NCBI RefSeq assembly: GCF_049942825.1
Contig: NZ_CP187970.1
Location: 8,113,844-8,177,843 of the forward strand
Reading direction: 5' to 3'
Length of the DNA: 64,000 bases
DNA from: Paenibacillus_G sp049942825
GTDB lineage: Bacteria; Bacillota; Bacilli; Paenibacillales; NBRC-103111
Shown here: piece after piece, positions 31,963 to 40,046 of the stretch
Layout: each line of letters opens with the position of its first letter
How positions within the stretch are numbered: position 1 is the first letter of the stretch
Notes under the pieces: model-generated
Told to the model about the DNA's origin: nothing
Seen by the model: the letters and a program-made list of their open reading frames with translations, nothing else
Databases searched by the model: none
Program-made: the position numbers and the translations under genes

Positions 31963-32718
31963 TTACTGCCTGCTTTTTGGATTCAGCGGTTCCTCCACCG
32001 CCCCGTTCAGCGCATGGACATAATAGGTCAGTCCATTGCCGAGCGATACCCGCCAGGACGGCCACATGTTGCGTGTCTGCGAATTCGATACCTGCTCGTG
32101 ATAGCCGAGCTGTACGCCGCGGATCACCGAGCCGTTCGGCAAGTAATTCTCTATCAGGCGCCGCAGCGCAATGTACGCCGTGATCACCTTCTGCTCCTTG
32201 AGCTCGTCTCCCTCGGCCTGCGGCTGAACCTCGACATAAGACTGCGTATACGAAGTCACCATGCCGTTCTGCTCGAGGAGCTTCAGCTGAACGTCGAACA
32301 TCGGCAGCCTGCCGTACATCTGCTGGAATACATACGTCCCGCCGGTGCTGCCGACAGGATCATACTCGTACACTCCCGTCTTGGGAATGCCGGTCTTCGC
32401 CAGGATGTCCTTGAACCCGCTCCGGTTGATCAGCGGATCGAAGCGCAGCGGCTCCGCGACCGGCTTCGGCACCTCCACCGACAGACTCTCGTCGATCTTC
32501 ACCACGATCTCCCGCAGCTTCGGCACGTCCTTCGGGATGTCGGCCGGCACCTGGATGTTCTTCAGCTTTACGAGCTTCTGCAGCTCTTCCGCCACCCCGC
32601 TGTTGTTCGCCTCGAACTCGAGCAGGTCCGCCCGGCTGGTGATCAGCTGGAACGCCAGCAGAATATTCAAGATCAGAAAAGACAGTATCAATATGGTCTT
32701 GGCCCGGCCCCAGTCCAT
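31963..32718 (-). CDS. yycI: WalK regulator YycI
   Basis: This 251-aa protein starts with one transmembrane helix (TILILSFLILNILLAFQLI) and has a large extracytoplasmic part, as in YycI. Together with YycH it forms a heterodimer that holds the WalK kinase in check in B. subtilis (inhibition) or stimulates it in Staphylococcus. The YycH-like fold is suggested by the final GLTYYVHALNGAVEEP. It lies between yycH and walJ with short spacers. Confidence 0.9.
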   Translation of the reverse strand: MDWGRAKTILILSFLILNILLAFQLITSRADLLEFEANNSGVAEELQKLVKLKNIQVPADIPKDVPKLREIVVKIDESLSVEVPKPVAEPLRFDPLINRSGFKDILAKTGIPKTGVYEYDPVGSTGGTYVFQQMYGRLPMFDVQLKLLEQNGMVTSYTQSYVEVQPQAEGDELKEQKVITAYIALRRLIENYLPNGSVIRGVQLGYHEQVSNSQTRNMWPSWRVSLGNGLTYYVHALNGAVEEPLNPKSRQ

Positions 32719-32774
32719 CCGCCGAAGACCTCCCCTCTTGGGATTACCGCTTATGCCCGGGCTGACGGCAGCCC

Positions 32775-34061
32775 CTACTCGATAAACTCATACGTTCCGT
32801 CACGAAGCTCCGCCGCCCATCCCGGAACAAGCTCCAGGGTCCGGTCCGTGATCACCGGACGGTACGCCGGGAAGACCGAGTAGACCTGAGCGATCCGCCC
32901 GTACTGCTGCAGCTTCGCCTCAAGGACTGCGCCTCCCGGGAGAATCACATCCCTGCGGACCGCACTCCGCACGTCAGGCATCATCGTGGAGCGTTCATAG
33001 CTGGAGACGATGCCCTTTTGGACGACAATCTTGACGAACCCGATATTCTCGCCGCGCTTGCCTATCACGGGATACGCATCGTAATACTGGCGGAACACAT
33101 AGGCCCCGCTGCTTGGAAGCAGCTGCTGGGGCACCTTCTGCAGGCCGTAGGTTCCGTTCCATCCCCCATGCTGGTTGATGAATTGGACGGCCGAACGCAG
33201 GTTGTCCTTCAGGTCCTCCTTGTTGTCCACCGACGGTGCGACCGGGTCGGAATACGTCAGCCACCGCTGCTCGCCGCGCATCTGCAGCCCCCGGGTGCCG
33301 TCCATATAAATATCCGAGCCGTCCCACTCGGTCAGAGACCGGGTCAGCGCCGGGTCGACGAAGAAGGTCCGCTTCAGCTGGTCTTCCGTCAGCTGGGTAT
33401 AGCTCATCGTCGGACTCGAGACCGTCAGGTTTCCCTCCGGCAGATAGTAGTCCTGCGGCATATATTTGTAGGGGGGATAGCCATCGTCCACCTTCACGAA
33501 CTTCTCGATATCCTTGACCGAGAAGTTGGCCTCCGCCTCATACAGCGTGCTGGCCGTATCCGTGAAGAGAATGGTACGCACCTCATTGTTCTCCTGGGCG
33601 AAAATCCAGATCCTCGTGATGAGATCCCCCTCCGCCGGCAGCTCGCCTTTGATCTGCATAACCTCCTGCAGCACATCGAGCGGCAGACCGTCGCGGAATC
33701 TCACTTCAAGTCCGGGACGCTTGCTCCTCACTTCATCCCAGCTCAGCCCCAGAGCACCGAGCGTCGTTTTGTGAAAATTCTGCATGTACCGCTGGTTCAC
33801 GATATTCACGATCTCCCGGTACTGCGGCCGCTCCAGATCCGCGAACAGCACCGTATGCCGGTCATTGCCCAGATGCAGCACCAGCTGGTCAGGGAACAGC
33901 ATATCCGGCAGCGGAATCTGTCTGCCGAGCGTATCGGTCTTGATGTATTCCTCCGGCACGACCGGATCATACTTCGGATAGCTGTAAGCCAGCAAATAGC
34001 TCAGAAAAATGCTCAGCAGCACGAGGAAGGTAAGCAGCCCGGTCTTCAGCTTCTCGATCAT
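32775..34061 (-). CDS. yycH: WalK regulator YycH
   Basis: This 428-aa protein has a single N-terminal transmembrane helix (LLTFLVLLSIFLSYLLAY) and an extracytoplasmic two-domain region. It binds YycI and the extracellular part of WalK to adjust the kinase. Its ATG overlaps the walK stop (ATGA at 34058-34061), so translation is coupled. The position in the operon and the length are as expected. Confidence 0.92.
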   Translation of the reverse strand: MIEKLKTGLLTFLVLLSIFLSYLLAYSYPKYDPVVPEEYIKTDTLGRQIPLPDMLFPDQLVLHLGNDRHTVLFADLERPQYREIVNIVNQRYMQNFHKTTLGALGLSWDEVRSKRPGLEVRFRDGLPLDVLQEVMQIKGELPAEGDLITRIWIFAQENNEVRTILFTDTASTLYEAEANFSVKDIEKFVKVDDGYPPYKYMPQDYYLPEGNLTVSSPTMSYTQLTEDQLKRTFFVDPALTRSLTEWDGSDIYMDGTRGLQMRGEQRWLTYSDPVAPSVDNKEDLKDNLRSAVQFINQHGGWNGTYGLQKVPQQLLPSSGAYVFRQYYDAYPVIGKRGENIGFVKIVVQKGIVSSYERSTMMPDVRSAVRRDVILPGGAVLEAKLQQYGRIAQVYSVFPAYRPVITDRTLELVPGWAAELRDGTYEFIE

Positions 34062-35893
34062 AGGGCCTCCTCCTCTTCATGGAGATACGGCAGCGTGAAG
34101 GTGACCCGGGTCCCTTGTCCCAGCTCTGAGTCCAATTGAATCGTTCCCCCGTGCGCTTTTACTATTTCCCGGGCAATCGAAAGTCCCAGCCCCGTACCGC
34201 CCGCACTGCGCGAACGGGCCTTGTCGACCCGGTAGAACCGGTCAAATATGCGGCTGAGGTCCTTCTTCGGAATGCCTATGCCGTTGTCCTGCACCGAGAT
34301 CTCCAGTGCAGCGGTATCGAGCCTTCTCGCGTGAATGCGGATATGCCCGCCCTCCGGCGTATACTTGATCGCGTTGGAGATCAGGTTGTCGAGCACCTGG
34401 TCGATCCGGTCCCGGTCAAGGGTAATCTCCTCCACCTCCGGCTCCACATCCACCGTGATGCCGATCATCCGCTGCTCCAGCTGGAACGAGAAGCGGTCGG
34501 CCGTCTCCTCCAGCATCTCGGTCACATCCGCCGTATCCTTGGAGATGATCGCCTGCTTCGAATCGAGCCGCGAGAGCTGCAGCAGGTCCGTCACCAGCCG
34601 GATCATCCGCTCCGTCTCGCCCCGTGCCACGCTGACGAACTTGCCCGCCAGCTGCGGCTCCTCCAGAGCTCCGTCTTCGAGCGCCTCGAGATAGCTCTTG
34701 ATCGTCGTGAGCGGCGTCCGCAGCTCATGCGAGACGTTCGCCACGAACTCGCGCCGGGACTGCTCGAGCTTCTCCTGTCCGGTCACATCCTGCAGCACGG
34801 CGATCGTCCCGGCCGCTCCCTTGCCCTTGCTGTAAATATTCGTATACGTCACCTTGACGTGCAGCGGCTCTTCCTCGCCCTCATGGTAGAACTCCATCAT
34901 CGTCGATTTGTTCCCGATGCCTTCCGACCGGGTCATCTGCTCCTGGGAACCCAGCAGCTCGCTGAGCGGCATGCCGAGCGTCGTATCTTCGTTCACCTGC
35001 AGAATCTGCTTCGCCCGCCGGTTGATCACGATGATGCGGCCGAGGTCGTCGGTTGCAACCAGCCCGTCGTTCATGTTCGAGAGGATGGAAGCGAGCCGCT
35101 CCTTCTCCTCTTCATTGAGCGAGAGAGCTTCACGCAGCCGCTCCATCATGAAGTTGAACGTGTTGCCGAGCTGGCCGATCTCATCCTGCCCCATGATCTG
35201 CACCTTCTCGTCGAAGCGCCCCTCCGCCACAGCCGTCGCCTGACGGGTCAGCGCCTTGATCGGATTGGTGATCGTCGAGGAGAGCAGGACACCGAGCAGC
35301 GCCGTCAGTGCGAGGGCGATCAGAGTGCCGGAGAACAGGAACCGGTTGATCCGGTTCAGCGTGTTGTACACATCATCCATCGAAGAGATGAGATACACGG
35401 CGCCGAGCACCTTCACCCCGGAGCCGATCGGCTTGGCGATGATCATCTTCCGCGTCCCGTCGAGGTCCGTGAACATCCGCTGGTTGTCCTTGATCCCCTG
35501 CAGCGCCCGGGTGACCTCCGTCTGCGTATTCTTGCTCCCGATGACCCCCTGGTTCGAGGCCAGCGAAGTCGTCAGCACCTCTCCCGTCTCGCTGATCACC
35601 TGAATCTCGCCCTTCGATATCGTAAAGAGGCTGTTGACGAACTTGTTGAGCCGGTCCAGCGCCTCCTTATTGTTCTCCGCATTATTGTCCAGCGTGCCGA
35701 TCATGTAGCTCTCGACCCACTGGGCGAGCAGCAGCGCCTGATCGTCGCGGTTCTTCACGAAGTCGCTCTTCAGCGAATCCTCGAGCGTCTTGATGAAGTA
35801 CACGCCGATCATCTGCATGGCGATTAAGATCAGGAGCACGTAGATAATAATGAGCTTCATCTGGATCGATTGAAAAAAACGGACGCCCTTCAT
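34058..35893 (-). CDS. walK: Essential sensor histidine kinase WalK
   Basis: This 611-aa kinase (YycG) monitors the peptidoglycan state and phosphorylates WalR. Layout: TM1 (about residues 12-34), an extracytoplasmic PDC domain, TM2 (about 185-205), HAMP, PAS (about 255-370), HisKA with His389 in SHELRTPLTT, and HATPase with DNLISNAIKYT and GTGLGLSIAREIV. The ATG at 35893 is chosen because conserved MKGVRFFQSIQMKLI starts there; the open frame extends 13 codons upstream. It is 22 bp from walR and overlaps yycH by 4 nt. Confidence 0.97.
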   Translation of the reverse strand: MKGVRFFQSIQMKLIIIYVLLILIAMQMIGVYFIKTLEDSLKSDFVKNRDDQALLLAQWVESYMIGTLDNNAENNKEALDRLNKFVNSLFTISKGEIQVISETGEVLTTSLASNQGVIGSKNTQTEVTRALQGIKDNQRMFTDLDGTRKMIIAKPIGSGVKVLGAVYLISSMDDVYNTLNRINRFLFSGTLIALALTALLGVLLSSTITNPIKALTRQATAVAEGRFDEKVQIMGQDEIGQLGNTFNFMMERLREALSLNEEEKERLASILSNMNDGLVATDDLGRIIVINRRAKQILQVNEDTTLGMPLSELLGSQEQMTRSEGIGNKSTMMEFYHEGEEEPLHVKVTYTNIYSKGKGAAGTIAVLQDVTGQEKLEQSRREFVANVSHELRTPLTTIKSYLEALEDGALEEPQLAGKFVSVARGETERMIRLVTDLLQLSRLDSKQAIISKDTADVTEMLEETADRFSFQLEQRMIGITVDVEPEVEEITLDRDRIDQVLDNLISNAIKYTPEGGHIRIHARRLDTAALEISVQDNGIGIPKKDLSRIFDRFYRVDKARSRSAGGTGLGLSIAREIVKAHGGTIQLDSELGQGTRVTFTLPYLHEEEEAL

Positions 35894-35915
35894 CTCCCGC
35901 TCACTCCGTCCCCGT

Positions 35916-36644
35916 TTAGAAGCTGCCGGCATTCATTTTCGGGTTGCGCATCATGTAGCCCAGTCCCCGCCTCGTGATGATGTACTCCGGCCGGCTCGGG
36001 TCATCCTCGAGCTTCTCCCGAAGCCTGCGGATCGTCACATCGACGGTCCGCACGTCGCCGAAGTATTCGAACCCCCATACGGCCTGAAGCAGATGCTCCC
36101 GGGTCATCACCTTGCCGCTGTTCTTCGCCATGTACTGGACAAGCTCGAATTCCCGGTGGGTCAGATCAAGCGGGGAGCCGTCCTTGTAGACCACATACAT
36201 GTCGGTGTCGATGAACAGGCTCAGGATGCGGATGCCCTGCCGCTGCTCTTCTTCAGCTTCCTGCGCAGGTGCGGCCTGCGACTTGCTCTGCCGCCGCAGA
36301 TGCGCCTTCACCCGGGCGAGCAGCTCCCGTGTGCCGAAGGGCTTCGTCACATAATCGTCAGCGCCGAGCTCCAGACCCAGCACCTTGTCGATCTCGTTAT
36401 CCTTGGCCGTCAGCATGATGATCGGCGTGTTGAGCTTCTGCCGCACCTCCCGGCAGACGTCCATGCCGTCCTTCACGGGCAGCATGAGATCGAGCAGGAT
36501 CAGATCCGGTTCTTCTGCGTAAGCGAGGTCCACGGCCGCTCCGCCGTCATAAGCGCAGATGACCTCGTGCCCCTCTTTTTCAAGATTGAACTTTAATATA
36601 TCGGCAATCGGTTGTTCGTCGTCCACTACCAGAATTTTGGCCAC
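35916..36644 (-). CDS. walR: Essential response regulator WalR
   Basis: This 242-aa OmpR-family regulator (YycF) controls autolysin and cell-wall genes. The receiver domain has VVDDE with Asp8/Asp9 and the phospho-acceptor Asp52 in LILLDLMLP, and the C-terminal winged helix spans about 140-240 (DVTIRRLREKLEDDPSRPEY). The start is GTG 36644, since WalR proteins begin KILVVDDE within four residues. The frame is open 29 codons further, but the extra residues are not conserved. It heads the wal operon. Its likely promoter overlaps the preceding terminator (around 36700-36735). Confidence 0.96.
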   Translation of the reverse strand: MAKILVVDDEQPIADILKFNLEKEGHEVICAYDGGAAVDLAYAEEPDLILLDLMLPVKDGMDVCREVRQKLNTPIIMLTAKDNEIDKVLGLELGADDYVTKPFGTRELLARVKAHLRRQSKSQAAPAQEAEEEQRQGIRILSLFIDTDMYVVYKDGSPLDLTHREFELVQYMAKNSGKVMTREHLLQAVWGFEYFGDVRTVDVTIRRLREKLEDDPSRPEYIITRRGLGYMMRNPKMNAGSF

Positions 36645-36731
36645 TGTTCCGTCGTCACCGCCTATTTTCCTAACTCGTCTTCCTGCTCTACCATAGGGCA
36701 GGGATTCTATTATTTTACCATACTCGGACAC

Positions 36732-36777
36732 AAAAAGAGACAGGGAAGCGGCAGTCCCCTGCTTCTTCCATGTCTCT
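36732..36777 (-). terminator. Terminator of the M23 peptidase gene
   Basis: On the minus strand AGAGACA-TGGAAG (36777-36765) pairs with CTTCC-TGTCTCT (36747-36735), followed by TTTTT. It separates the peptidase from walR. Confidence 0.75.
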
Positions 36778-36835
36778 ATTACAGGGCTGGTAACGCCCTT
36801 GTGTCTTGTCTGAACCCCGCTAAGCCGCGCAGCAA

Positions 36836-38404
36836 TTACCGGTTCAGGAACTTCAGCGGATTCTGCGGGCTTTCGTTCACCTGTACTTCGAAGTGCAGAT
36901 GTACCCCCGTCGAATTGCCCGTTGATCCCATATAGCCGATCTTCTCGCCCTTCTCCACGATCTTGCCGACTTCCGTATCAATCTCGCTGAGATGCCCGTA
37001 CAAGGTACGGTAGCCGTTGAGATGATCGAGAATGATGCAGTTGCCATAGCCGTCCTTCGTGCCGGCGAAGACGACCTTGCCGTTGTCCGCGGCCATGATG
37101 TTGCGGTTGCCGGTCAGGTCGACCCCCTTGTGCAGAGCGCCCCAGCGCGTCCCGAAGGTGCTGGTAATATTGGCGGAGGCCACCGGCCAGGCGAATTTAC
37201 CCGTTCCTTCGCCTTTGACAACCTTCGTGCCCTTCTTCTGCACCTCTTTCACCGGCTGCTTCACGATCTCTTCGCTGACGACCGTCTCGTTCTCGAGCAT
37301 GCCGTTGACCTTGGTAAGCTCGAAGGTCACTTTCTTCATCCCGTTCTGGCCCGGAGAGATGACTTCCACCGTCCCCAGACGCATGCTGTCGTCCTGCTTG
37401 TACTCGATCTCATGCTGGATCTCCTGGCTCTCGACAACTTTCTCCACCGTTCGCACGGAAAGGGCAGGCTGAAGCACCGTCAGGTCGAGCACCTGGCCGA
37501 CTTTGATCATATCGTCGGTAATGCCGGGATTGTTCTGGTAGATGACCTGCTTCGGGATGCCGAACTTCTTGGCGATACAGCCGACGCAGTCCCCTTCCTG
37601 CACGGTGTATTTGGTAGGCGCCATGTTGCCTGTCTCCAGCTTCGTCTGCAGCTCCTCAGGCTTCATCAGGTCCTTCGGATCAATCTTGACCTCCTGGAAT
37701 TCGACCTGCTCCACGAAATCCGCCTTCTGCAGCTCCGTCGATACGGGGACCGAGGCCGGAGCGGACAGCACGGACACCTTGCCCGGCTCCTTTTTGCCCG
37801 CGACGGTGGCGACGGCCTTCGATTTGATCTGTTCGAGCACCTGCTTCGCCGTCGCTTCGTCTTTGACGATGCCGGACGGTTTGCCGTTGACGACAAGCTG
37901 CACTCCTACCGGATAGCTGCTGAAGTAACCCTCCAGCTCCTTCAGTACCACCGCTTCCTCGCCCTTTGGCTTGAAAGCCTTTTCAGCCTTCAATTCGATC
38001 TTCGGTTCGACGACGACCATCTTAGCTTCGCCGGTCGTCTTCGAGAGCTCTTCCCGCTTCGTCTGCTTGAACGCTTCGACCTGCGACGGGTCCACCACCA
38101 TGCCGATCTCGTCACCGTTGGCGTAGACGCGGTAGTAATCCGCCATACCGGCCTCCACGTACGAATGCCCGCTCCATACCACCGCCACCATGAGTGCTGC
38201 AGCCGATACCGTCCGGAAGACCTTTCCTTTATGTACTGCAGCGGTTTCTTCTTTATGTGAAAGCGGAGTCCCCGCTTCTTTCATTTCCTCGGAACCTTCT
38301 GTCGCGACTGCTTCTGCATGTTCCATGCTGTCGGAGCGCTTCTCGGATCCTCTAAGCTTGTTCATCAGGTCCTTGAACCGTTCCATGCCCTTGAAAACGT
38401 TCAT
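36836..38404 (-). CDS. Cell-wall M23 metallopeptidase with LysM and G5 domains
   Basis: This 522-aa peptidoglycan hydrolase has a cytosolic N-terminus, one transmembrane segment (about 62-84), an unknown domain, then LysM (about 264-310, TKYTVQEGDCVGCIAKKFG), G5 (about 315-395) and M23 (about 410-520). M23 zinc residues are His425 and Asp429 (HKGVDL) and the HLHFEV histidines near 503-505. LytM-like M23 enzymes with LysM-G5 are usually active on peptide crosslinks. It is the gene upstream of walR, and WalR typically controls such hydrolases. The long leader in front holds a terminator-like hairpin (see 38540-38720). Confidence 0.9.
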   Translation of the reverse strand: MNVFKGMERFKDLMNKLRGSEKRSDSMEHAEAVATEGSEEMKEAGTPLSHKEETAAVHKGKVFRTVSAAALMVAVVWSGHSYVEAGMADYYRVYANGDEIGMVVDPSQVEAFKQTKREELSKTTGEAKMVVVEPKIELKAEKAFKPKGEEAVVLKELEGYFSSYPVGVQLVVNGKPSGIVKDEATAKQVLEQIKSKAVATVAGKKEPGKVSVLSAPASVPVSTELQKADFVEQVEFQEVKIDPKDLMKPEELQTKLETGNMAPTKYTVQEGDCVGCIAKKFGIPKQVIYQNNPGITDDMIKVGQVLDLTVLQPALSVRTVEKVVESQEIQHEIEYKQDDSMRLGTVEVISPGQNGMKKVTFELTKVNGMLENETVVSEEIVKQPVKEVQKKGTKVVKGEGTGKFAWPVASANITSTFGTRWGALHKGVDLTGNRNIMAADNGKVVFAGTKDGYGNCIILDHLNGYRTLYGHLSEIDTEVGKIVEKGEKIGYMGSTGNSTGVHLHFEVQVNESPQNPLKFLNR

Positions 38405-38782
38405 TTTCTTCTCCTTTTAAGCCGTTTTTTGCCGCACTCGACAATCAGCCGCAGGCTCTTGGTTCATCCTTGAACCCCTGCACTGTCTTCCTGATCCGCT
38501 TTCTGCACGTACTGCCGATCGCTGTTCTTTGCAAAGAACAACCTATCGTTTGGATAGAAGCGGGCACCCTGCCCCTCCATATCCGCCACGCACAACAAAA
38601 AATCCCGGTCGCCCGGGTCTCAGGCTGCTTCCGATTTGCACATAAAAACACCTAAAAATAGGGACGATAACCATAGCACCAAACTTCTTTACATACTGTA
38701 CCATAGGAAGTCTACTATTTTCAACAAAACGTGAATTACCACACCATTTGATAGATTTTCGCGAAAGGGGAATACCGGCACC
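38405..38782 (-). promoter_or_regulatory. Structured 5' leader of the M23 peptidase gene
   Basis: On the minus strand a promoter-like pair TTGAAA/TACAGT lies about 38695-38725. About 75 nt later is a GNRA-loop hairpin, CCCGG-GCGA-CCGGG, followed by ATTTTTT (around 38600-38622), which has the form of an intrinsic terminator. More structures follow: GGGCA/TGCCC, CCTATCG/GGATAG and the 16-bp palindrome GTTCTTTGCAAAGAAC (38524-38539). This is a leader of about 290 nt before the ATG. It does not match the ydaO/yuaA or GEMM consensus that I know. No convincing gene is present. Confidence 0.45.
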
Positions 38783-39040
38783 ATGGAACATATAACAGCC
38801 TCCTTCCGGAGCCAGGCTGATAGAGAGCAGGCGGCGGAAGCACTCCGAAAGCAGGGCGTGGTCGATCTTCAGTTCGAATCGGGCCCTGCAGGGGGGGCTT
38901 TGACCCCAGGTACGTTTGCCATGAGCCGTGGGGATCTGGCTGCCGATACGCGGGGGAGCTGGCTCATGCAGATTCTCGTAGAATCTTCACGGCGCCGGCA
39001 GGCGGAAGACACGGTCGCACTCTTTGGAGGACAATACTAG
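38783..39040 (+). CDS. Small protein of unknown function
   Basis: This 85-aa protein (MEHITASFRSQADREQAAEAL is the start) is followed by a Gly-rich middle and a C-terminal helical part. It resembles small ferredoxin-fold (general stress 17M or ACT-like) domains by the alternation of a strand, a helix with EALRKQG and a strand (DLQFESG), but no family can be assigned. AAAGGGG stands 12 nt before the ATG. It diverges from the M23 gene. Confidence 0.6.
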   Translation: MEHITASFRSQADREQAAEALRKQGVVDLQFESGPAGGALTPGTFAMSRGDLAADTRGSWLMQILVESSRRRQAEDTVALFGGQY

Positions 39041-39135
39041 ACCATTCGCAGGCACTCCGGTTCCTCAGAGGGTGGAGGAGCAGGAAGTATTGTCCATGTA
39101 CCTTCTCTGGTGAATAGACTACCATGCACGAGTAC

Positions 39136-39174
39136 AAAAAACGCCCTGCAGCTCAAAAGAGCCTCAGGGCGTTT
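39136..39174 (-). terminator. Terminator of the 39164-39880 gene
   Basis: On the minus strand AAACGCCCTG pairs with CAGGGCGTTT, with TTTTTT after it. The upstream arm overlaps the last codons and stop of the gene. Confidence 0.8.
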
Positions 39175-39880
39175 GCGTTTGGGCCTGCTTCTCGATCATA
39201 CCGAGCAGCTGCTTGTACTCCTCTTCCTTCAGGTTCCTCTGCAGAACCTGCTCCAGTTCCTTCAGCTCGGCTGCGGTGATGCCGTCCTCGAGCAGCAGCG
39301 AGATCTTCTGCATCTCTTCCGGCGGTACCCGGTTATACAGCATCCCGAACACCTTAGACTTGTCGCTCTCCGAGAGCCCGTCCTTCAGCTTATTGAACTC
39401 CTCGCCCGACATGACGATCTTCTTGTCAGCCTCCTGCCCGGAGTCCTGACTTCCCTGCAGCTGCGAAGATGACTGCCGGCTCCATACGGCTACCGCATCA
39501 TCCGGCTTTCGGTATGGGTCGACCGGCCTCTGATCCCCTGCTCCCGGTGCCGCTCCGCTCCCCGAACCGCTGCCTCCGCCGCTGGTGGTGCCGGATTCGG
39601 CATCCGGCACCGTGCTTGGCTGCGCCTGGGCTGCTACGGCCAGGTCTTTCCCGCCCGCAGGGCTTGGCTCCGATACCGCCGAACCCAGGCCGAGCTGGGC
39701 GCTGAACCGGCCTGCAAAGCCGCTCCAGTCGATCTTCTGTCCCGCAGGACGCTGGATATGGTACTGGTCGAGCAGCATATCGACATACGTATTGACCGCC
39801 AGGAACGTCAGCGCCACACAGCAAACGGAGGTCACTGTGGCCGTGACACCCAGTCTAACCAGGCTCTTCAACCATTTCAT
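39164..39880 (-). CDS. Membrane-anchored protein of unknown function
   Basis: This 238-aa protein has one N-terminal transmembrane helix (about residues 10-32). A low-complexity stretch follows (SGTTSGGGSGSGSGAAPG, about 96-113). The C-terminal 90 residues are charged and helical (VMSGEEFNKLKDGLSESDKS, then KISLLLEDGITAAELKELEQ). No known domain is recognised. The tail pattern would suit an extracytoplasmic or cytosolic helical adaptor. The gene lies between the M23 peptidase and purA, where B. subtilis has other genes. It has its own predicted promoter (39920-39948) and terminator. Confidence 0.75.
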   Translation of the reverse strand: MKWLKSLVRLGVTATVTSVCCVALTFLAVNTYVDMLLDQYHIQRPAGQKIDWSGFAGRFSAQLGLGSAVSEPSPAGGKDLAVAAQAQPSTVPDAESGTTSGGGSGSGSGAAPGAGDQRPVDPYRKPDDAVAVWSRQSSSQLQGSQDSGQEADKKIVMSGEEFNKLKDGLSESDKSKVFGMLYNRVPPEEMQKISLLLEDGITAAELKELEQVLQRNLKEEEYKQLLGMIEKQAQTQTP

Positions 39881-39919
39881 TCGTTTCCTGCTCCCTTCCG
39901 GTTCAGTCCCACTTCCCTA

Positions 39920-39948
39920 TCAGTATTGACCTATTTGTGGGAACTCAA
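39920..39948 (-). promoter_or_regulatory. Predicted promoter of the membrane-anchored protein gene
   Basis: On the minus strand TTGAGT (39943-39948) and TACTGA (39920-39925) are 17 bp apart, about 40 bp upstream of the start. Confidence 0.5.
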
Positions 39949-39968
39949 CCGCAGAAGCCGGAAGAACG

Positions 39969-40002
39969 CAAAAACCCCGGCGTCCCATGGACATCCGGGG
40001 TT
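39969..40002 (-). terminator. Terminator of purA
   Basis: On the minus strand AACCCCGG (40002-39995) pairs with CCGGGGTT (39980-39973), with T residues following. Confidence 0.8.
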
Positions 40003-40046
40003 ATACGGCCACACCTTATCGGGTTGCCGCGTATAAGCAAAGCTGC

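Noticed and set aside
38445..38651. 68-aa ORF upstream of the M23 gene
   Set aside because: Cys/Arg-rich, no RBS, and overlapped by hairpins; better seen as untranslated leader.
38405..38782. ydaO/yuaA c-di-AMP riboswitch in the M23 leader
   Set aside because: The conserved core strings of that class (GAATCC, GGGGG and GCTAACCTCGTA) are not present.
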